NCBI GenBank assembly: GCA_024280585.1
Contig: JAJRPW010000171.1
Location: forward strand, 1 to 17,700
Reading direction: 5' to 3'
Source: Alphaproteobacteria bacterium
GTDB lineage: Bacteria > Pseudomonadota > Alphaproteobacteria > Rickettsiales > UBA6187
Length of the DNA: 17,700 nucleotides
The notes beneath the pieces are model-generated. The model ran no database searches. It had not been told where the DNA came from and saw nothing but the letters and a program-made list of their open reading frames with translations. The position numbers were made by a program, and so were the translations under genes. Of the stretch, positions 13,287 through 17,700 are shown in pieces. Each line of letters starts with the position of its first letter. Within the stretch, counting starts at the first letter, position 1.

Positions 13287-14588
13287 TTAGGAAGCGGCTT
13301 TTTGCTTGCTGTCATCCTTGCTAAAAATCTCTTTTCCCGGGTAAATAGCCCTGTTTTGCAGCTCTTCTTCGATACGAATAAGCTCGTTATACTTGGCCAA
13401 ACGGTCGGAGCGGGAGAGTGAGCCGGTTTTTATTTGTCCACAATTCGTAGCGACTGCGATATGGGCAATCGTGGCATCTTCGGTTTCGCCGGAGCGATGT
13501 GATATAATTGCGCTGTAACCAGCTTTCTGAGCTATATCTACCGCTTTAAGAGTCTCGGTTAAGGTGCCGATTTGATTGACTTTTATCAATATTGAATTGG
13601 CGAGTCCATCTTCAATTCCTTTTTGTAATATATCCGGGTTTGTAACAAAAAGATCGTCACCAACAAGCTGTATTTTGTCGCCTAACGCTTGTGTTATGGC
13701 TTTCCAGCCCGCATGATCATCCTCCGCCATGGCATCTTCTATGGATGCGATCGGATATTTGTTCACTAATTTTTCGTAATATTTCACTAACTCATCGGAA
13801 TTAAGCTCTTTGCCCTCGCCTTTTAATTTATAAATTCCATCTTCGTAAAATTCAGTCGCAGCGGCATCAAGAGCGATAAGAACTTCATCGCCAGCTTTGT
13901 AGCCAGCATTTCTAATCGCTTGTAAAATAAAATCGAGAGCCTCGTCAGCGCTTTTTAGTCCGGGGGCAAATCCGCCCTCATCACCAACATTGGTGTTGTG
14001 GCCTTTTTCCTGGAGCGTTTTTTTTAGGCTGTGGAAAATTTCTGCGCCCATACGGATTGAATCGGCGGAATTGGCTGCTGAGACAGGCATAATCATGAAT
14101 TCCTGGATATCAATTGTATTATCCGCGTGCGCGCCGCCATTGATAATATTCATCATGGGGACGGGTAGGGTGACCGCATTTTCGCCGCCAAGATATTGAT
14201 ATAAAGACTTTTTATTGCTTTGTGCGGCGGCTTTGGCAACGGCCAGGGATACGCCTAAAATAGCGTTGGCGCCAAGACGTTTTTTATTGGAAGTGCCGTC
14301 AAGTTCGATCATAATCGCATCGATTTCACTTTGGTTGTTAGCGTCTTTTTCGCGTAACTCACTGAATATTTCGGTATTTACAGCATTTACGGCTTTTTGC
14401 ACGCCTTTGCCATTATAACGTGCATCGCCATCACGCAATTCGCATGCCTCCAAAGAGCCGGTTGATGCGCCAGATGGCACGGCGGCGCGGCCAAATGATC
14501 CATCTTCTAATGTAACGTCAACTTCAACGGTTGGATTTCCACGGCTGTCGATGATTTCGCGCGCTTTTATGTATTGTATTAAAGACAT
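13287..14588 (-). CDS. eno: Enolase
   Basis: Enolase (433 aa, normal length) interconverts 2-phosphoglycerate and phosphoenolpyruvate in glycolysis; in many bacteria it is also part of the RNA degradosome. Signature blocks are AREIIDSRGNPTVEVDV at the N-terminus, SGASTGSLEACELRD, NGGAHADNTIDIQEFM, GDEGGFAP (catalytic Glu), IEDAMAEDD and GDDLFVTN (Mg ligands), LIKVNQIGTLTET (catalytic Lys) and SHRSGETEDATIAHIAV. The start ATG overlaps the last codons of kdsA by 10 bp, with AAGGA inside kdsA as ribosome site, so translation is coupled. Phosphoenolpyruvate made here is a substrate of KdsA, a sensible pairing. Confidence 0.98.
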   Translation of the reverse strand: MSLIQYIKAREIIDSRGNPTVEVDVTLEDGSFGRAAVPSGASTGSLEACELRDGDARYNGKGVQKAVNAVNTEIFSELREKDANNQSEIDAIMIELDGTSNKKRLGANAILGVSLAVAKAAAQSNKKSLYQYLGGENAVTLPVPMMNIINGGAHADNTIDIQEFMIMPVSAANSADSIRMGAEIFHSLKKTLQEKGHNTNVGDEGGFAPGLKSADEALDFILQAIRNAGYKAGDEVLIALDAAATEFYEDGIYKLKGEGKELNSDELVKYYEKLVNKYPIASIEDAMAEDDHAGWKAITQALGDKIQLVGDDLFVTNPDILQKGIEDGLANSILIKVNQIGTLTETLKAVDIAQKAGYSAIISHRSGETEDATIAHIAVATNCGQIKTGSLSRSDRLAKYNELIRIEEELQNRAIYPGKEIFSKDDSKQKAAS

Positions 14589-15421
14589 TCATTTTCCTTT
14601 TTTATAACTGAATCAATTTGTTTGAGTGTTTTTAGGATTTCCTCAATTTCGTCCAGAATAACCATACATGACCCGTCGCTTGGGGCGTCATCCGGATTTT
14701 CATGGGTTTCCATGAAAACCCCGGCCACTCCAACGGCGATTGCAGCTTTGGCGATAACTGGAACGAATTGCCTTTGCCCACCGGAAGTTCCGCCTTGCCC
14801 GCCAGGTTGTTGTATCGAATGCGTTGCATCAATAATTACCGGATAGCCCGTTTCGGCCATAATCGGCAAGCCGCGCATATCGGAAACCAGGGTGTTATAG
14901 CCAAAACTAGTGCCGCGGTCGGTTAGCAATATATTGTCATTGCCGGATTCCGCAACTTTCGCCGCGACATTTTTCATGTCCCAGGGCGCGAGGAATTGGC
15001 CTTTTTTTACATTGATAATTTTATTGGTTTTTGCCGCCGCTATTAATAAGTCAGTTTGCCGACATAAAAAAGCGGGGATTTGCAGAATATCAACCTCGTC
15101 GCCGATTGTCTTGCAATGTTCTTCCGAGTGGATATCGGTCAACGTGGGGCAGGCTAGCCGTTCTTTGATTTCCGCAAAAATCGGCAGGGCGGCTTCAAGC
15201 CCAATGCCACGTTTGGAGTTTAAGCTGGTGCGGTTGGCTTTGTCGAAAGATGATTTATATATAAAGCCGATGCCGAGATTATTGGTTATTTGCACCAATT
15301 TCTCAGCGATTTCCAACGCATGATCGCGCGATTGCATTTGGCATGGCCCGGCGATCAGCACAAATGGTAGGTCGTTGCCGATTGTTACTTTTCCGACTTC
15401 TATATGTTTTTGATCAGTCAT
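14579..15421 (-). CDS. kdsA: 3-deoxy-8-phosphooctulonate synthase (KdsA)
   Basis: KdsA condenses arabinose-5-phosphate with phosphoenolpyruvate to Kdo-8-phosphate, the committed step for the Kdo of LPS inner core. The 280-residue protein has the family blocks IAGPCQMQS, YKSSFDKANRTS, TDIHS, QIPAFLCRQTDLL, VKKGQF, TDRGTSFGYN, DATHS and GGQRQFV. Residue 27 is Cys in AGPC, where the metal-independent E. coli enzyme has Asn, and the late loop reads METHENPDDAPSDG with His, Glu and Asp ligands; this marks it as the metal-dependent class II form. GGTGAG lies just before ATG 15421. A sigma70-like promoter is upstream, and eno overlaps its 3' end, forming a kdsA-eno operon. Confidence 0.96.
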   Translation of the reverse strand: MTDQKHIEVGKVTIGNDLPFVLIAGPCQMQSRDHALEIAEKLVQITNNLGIGFIYKSSFDKANRTSLNSKRGIGLEAALPIFAEIKERLACPTLTDIHSEEHCKTIGDEVDILQIPAFLCRQTDLLIAAAKTNKIINVKKGQFLAPWDMKNVAAKVAESGNDNILLTDRGTSFGYNTLVSDMRGLPIMAETGYPVIIDATHSIQQPGGQGGTSGGQRQFVPVIAKAAIAVGVAGVFMETHENPDDAPSDGSCMVILDEIEEILKTLKQIDSVIKKENECL

Positions 15422-15452
15422 TTCTCACCGCATATTTGTAAACAAAGCCAAG

Positions 15453-15481
15453 TGTATAACATCCATTGCTTTTCTCTGCAA
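15453..15481 (-). promoter_or_regulatory. Sigma70 promoter of kdsA-eno
   Basis: On the minus strand TTGCAG (15481-15476), 17 bp, TATACA (15458-15453); expected start near 15446, leaving a leader of about 25 nt. Confidence 0.5.
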
Positions 15482-15512
15482 GGGTTTTGCCCGACAGTCG
15501 TAAAAGAAAAAT

Positions 15513-15541
15513 CTGGTAATTATATTTAATGGTTTTATAAT
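15513..15541 (+). promoter_or_regulatory. Candidate promoter of bamD
   Basis: A perfect TATAAT (15536-15541) lies 17 bp after CTGGTA (15513-15518), a poor -35. The expected start near 15548 would give a leader of about 27 nt and would lie upstream of ATG 15575. Confidence 0.4.
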
Positions 15542-15574
15542 AAGCGCGCTTGGTTAATGACGAGAGGGTTTTGT

Positions 15575-16567
15575 ATGAAATTTCTAAAGATTTTTGCTGT
15601 TATGGCTTGTGTGGCTGGTTTAATGTCATGTTCTTCCTCCGCTAAAAAAAATGCTGAGCCGGAAGTTAAAACGGCAGAAGTTCTTTATAATGATGGGCTG
15701 GAGAAGTTAGAGGCGAGAAGTTATGCGAAGGCTGTGGAGCTTTTTGAGGAGCTGGAGCGTACCTATCCATATTCAAAATGGGCGACAAAAGCACAGGTCA
15801 TATCAGCTTATACGTCTTATAAAGACGAGCAATATGATGACGCGCTGGTGACTTTGGAGCGGTTTATCAAGTTGCATCCAGCTAATTCAGACGTATCCTA
15901 TGCGTATTATTTAAGAGGGTTATGTTTTTACGAACAAATTTCCGATGTTGGTCGTGATCAAAGTTATTCAGAGTATGCAAAATCGGCGTTAAATGAGGTT
16001 ATAGCGCGCTTTCCAAGTAGTTCCTACGCGCAAGACGCAAAAATCAAACTCGATTTAGTTAACGATCATTTGTCGGGAAAAGAGGTTAATGTAGGGCGTT
16101 TTTACTTGAAACAAGGTAGTTATGCCGCAGCAATAAACCGTTTTCAGGAGGTGATTGAAAACTACCAGACAACAAGCCATGTACCAGAAGCGTTGCATAG
16201 GTTAGTTGAAGTTTATATGGCTATGGGAGTTAGGTCAGAAGCGAAGAAGTATGCGGCAGTTTTGGGCTATAATTATCCGGGAAGTAAATGGTATGGTTAT
16301 AGTTATAAGCTGATTGAGGGTAAAAAATATGACTCCGTTGATGAAGGGGCGAAGGGAAAGTGGTATAATTTTTCTAGCTGGGGTGGTTCTTTAAGGAAGT
16401 TGGCAAAACCAAAAAAGATGCCGACTAATGTCGATCAGAATGGGGATAGTTTGGTTGATAAAGGTTTGAATATTAAAGAAGTCGGAAAAAATATTGAGCC
16501 TGAAGAGGAGGCTGTAGAAAAAATTGAAGAAGAATCTGGCTGGTTTGGGAGATTATTTGGCCAGTAG
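15575..16567 (+). CDS. bamD: Outer-membrane protein assembly factor BamD (ComL)
   Basis: BamD is the essential lipoprotein of the BAM complex that inserts beta-barrel proteins into the outer membrane. A lipoprotein signal peptide ends in LMSC (Cys19 from ATG 15575). Tetratricopeptide-type repeats follow: LYNDGLEKLEARSYAKAV, TYPYSKWATKAQV, DALVTLERFIKLHPANSD, ALNEVIARFPSSSYA, KEVNVGRFYLKQGSYAAAI and VPEALHRLVEVYMAMGV. ATG 15575 is chosen over ATG 15557 because GAGAGGG (15562-15568) lies six bases upstream and the signal peptide then begins normally. At 330 residues it is longer than E. coli BamD (245 aa): after the repeats comes a 70-80 residue tail, partly basic then strongly acidic, ending WFGRLFGQ. 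It starts divergently from kdsA. Confidence 0.92.
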   Translation: MKFLKIFAVMACVAGLMSCSSSAKKNAEPEVKTAEVLYNDGLEKLEARSYAKAVELFEELERTYPYSKWATKAQVISAYTSYKDEQYDDALVTLERFIKLHPANSDVSYAYYLRGLCFYEQISDVGRDQSYSEYAKSALNEVIARFPSSSYAQDAKIKLDLVNDHLSGKEVNVGRFYLKQGSYAAAINRFQEVIENYQTTSHVPEALHRLVEVYMAMGVRSEAKKYAAVLGYNYPGSKWYGYSYKLIEGKKYDSVDEGAKGKWYNFSSWGGSLRKLAKPKKMPTNVDQNGDSLVDKGLNIKEVGKNIEPEEEAVEKIEEESGWFGRLFGQ

Positions 16568-16645
16568 GAGCTAATAAATTAAAAAAATATTGCATTTAAA
16601 AATTGAAGGATTAGCATGGAGATGTAACCTTTAAAAATATTTTTT

Positions 16646-17302
16646 ATGATCTTAACTTGTCCAGAATGTTCAGCAAAATTCGTTGTGAAATCCGAGGCGA
16701 TCGGGCCTAAGGGGCGTAAAGTCAAATGTGCAAAATGCGCACATAAATGGTTCCAGGATCCTGACCCTGAGGTGGCAAAAGCTGCGGAAGCCGCGGGTAT
16801 ACAAGAAGAACCGAAGGAAACGGAGGCGATTCCCGAAGGTGGTAACGTTCCCGCGCCTGTTGCCGGCGCTGTTCCTTTGCATCTTAAATTGTCAGCGCTC
16901 GCATCGGGCGTGGTGTTTTTATTTGCCTTACTAATTATTAGTGCCAATTCTGTTTTGCCGACTATGTCTGGTTTATTTGGCTTGTTTGGTATTCATGATG
17001 CAACGCAAATTGCCCTTTACGATGTTGAGGTGAAGACAGTTGAGGAGGGTAAATATAACGATTTGCTTGTTACCGGAAAAATTGTGAATGAGTCCGATAG
17101 TGAAAGATATTTGCCCGATCTAAGGCTTAAAGTGCTGGATGAAAATGGTGACGATGTGAAGCTGATAATGCTTGAATCAGGCGGGACTATGATGGAAGCT
17201 GGAGAGAAAATTGATTTTGAGAATAAAATCCCGCGGATTCCTAAAACATCGACTGTGGTCGTTATGGATATTGGTAATAAGCTCGATCTTTCCTCAAGGT
17301 AG
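16646..17302 (+). CDS. MJ0042-type zinc-ribbon membrane protein
   Basis: A 218-residue protein with an N-terminal zinc ribbon (CPEC at about residues 5-8 and CAKC at about 28-31, with the KCxxCxHxW ending typical of the MJ0042 family), a charged linker, one membrane helix (about 80-103) and a C-terminal beta-rich domain resembling DUF3426 (DVEVKTVEEGKYNDLLVTGKIVNES). The zinc ribbon should be cytoplasmic and the C-terminal domain periplasmic. The function of these proteins is not established; in alphaproteobacteria they are often found near ftsE. No good ribosome site is close to ATG 16646; GGAGAT lies about 20 bases away. Its TAG stop abuts the glmU stop on the other strand. Confidence 0.82.
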   Translation: MILTCPECSAKFVVKSEAIGPKGRKVKCAKCAHKWFQDPDPEVAKAAEAAGIQEEPKETEAIPEGGNVPAPVAGAVPLHLKLSALASGVVFLFALLIISANSVLPTMSGLFGLFGIHDATQIALYDVEVKTVEEGKYNDLLVTGKIVNESDSERYLPDLRLKVLDENGDDVKLIMLESGGTMMEAGEKIDFENKIPRIPKTSTVVVMDIGNKLDLSSR

Positions 17303-17700
17303 CTAATTGGTGTCGCCCTGTTTTTTCTTATGGGACTTCGCCCAGTTGCTTTTATTTAGCTGTTTATTTCTGGCAACGGCTAAGGAATCAGCTTCAATAT
17401 TTTTTGTTATTGTACTGCCTGCGCCGACAAAGGCTCCATCTCCAATTTCAATTGGAGCCACTAATGCTGAGTTAGAGCCCACAAAAACGGATCGCCCGAT
17501 TTTAGTTTTATATTTATTAAAACCATCATAATTACAGGTGACAGTGCCGGCTCCTATATTGCTTTCCGCGCCGATTTCAGCATCGCCAATATAAGCTAAG
17601 TGGCCAATTTTAGCGGATTTTCCGATATATGATTTTTTGATTTCAACAAAATTACCAATTCGGGCTCCCTCGTCAACTTCGGTTCCGGGGCGGATGCGTG
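17303..17700 (-). CDS. glmU: GlmU, C-terminal part (partial)
   Basis: Reading the minus strand from the right edge gives the left-handed beta-helix acetyltransferase half of GlmU: RIRPGTEVDEGARIGNFVEI, IGHLAYIGDAEIG, NIGAGTVTCNYDGFNKYKT, VFVGSNSALVAPIEIGDGAF and GAGSTITKNI, ending QGDTN and TAG. GlmU acetylates glucosamine-1-phosphate and then uridylylates it to UDP-GlcNAc, the precursor of peptidoglycan and lipid A. IGHLAYIGDAE and NYDGFNKYKT are the acetyl-CoA/glucosamine-binding segments of the active site. About 131 residues are inside the window; the uridylyltransferase half lies beyond its right edge. Confidence 0.95.
   Translation of the reverse strand, partial: RIRPGTEVDEGARIGNFVEIKKSYIGKSAKIGHLAYIGDAEIGAESNIGAGTVTCNYDGFNKYKTKIGRSVFVGSNSALVAPIEIGDGAFVGAGSTITKNIEADSLAVARNKQLNKSNWAKSHKKKQGDTN

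Overview
The window looks like chromosome from a low-GC, Gram-negative bacterium, most likely an alphaproteobacterium. It carries LPS and outer-membrane genes (kdsA, bamD, an OmpA-like lipoprotein, plsC). The kdsA-eno pair, the YdcF-like/plsC pair and the MJ0042 zinc-ribbon protein are arrangements or families I associate with alphaproteobacteria. The order or family cannot be fixed from this sequence. Most of the window is housekeeping DNA. I see no CRISPR array, tRNA, rRNA, insertion sequence or prophage.

Layout. From 1 to 370 there is an intrinsic terminator for something upstream, then a leader with dyad symmetry before a small OmpA-like lipoprotein (371-757). From 808 to 1994 on the minus strand lie a small orphan GNAT/LuxI-fold protein, a tract of phased A-tracts and a stand-alone CoaC flavoprotein. 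A 77-bp divergent promoter region separates coaC from a tight plus-strand operon: DUF192 protein, YdcF/DUF218 protein and PlsC (2072-3846). The minus-strand block 3851-9411 holds, in transcription order, a 933-residue secreted glycine-rich protein, an alpha/beta hydrolase, a polyprenol-phosphate-type glycosyltransferase and an UPF0104 membrane protein. uvrA (9585-12458) follows on the plus strand. After it comes a 390-bp gap that ends in what looks like the decayed 3' end of a beta-barrel gene, then a single-domain globin (12849-13271). kdsA-eno (13287-15421, minus) is divergent from bamD (15575-16567) and a zinc-ribbon membrane protein (16646-17302). The window ends inside glmU (minus, C-terminal part only).

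How the genes relate. kdsA (Kdo synthesis), bamD (outer-membrane protein assembly), plsC (phosphatidic acid) and glmU (UDP-GlcNAc) all feed envelope construction. The glycosyltransferase and UPF0104 protein overlap and share a good sigma70-type promoter, so they probably act together on an envelope glycan or lipid. Sigma70-like promoters with 17-18 bp spacers are visible before coaC, the glycosyltransferase, the 933-aa protein, uvrA and kdsA; several help decide start codons.

The items most worth following are the 933-aa secreted protein with a glycine zipper and a phage-adhesin-like glycine-rich C-terminus, the stand-alone CoaC, the orphan LuxI/GNAT-like protein, and the beta-barrel gene remnant before the globin. 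I found no convincing new multi-gene system.
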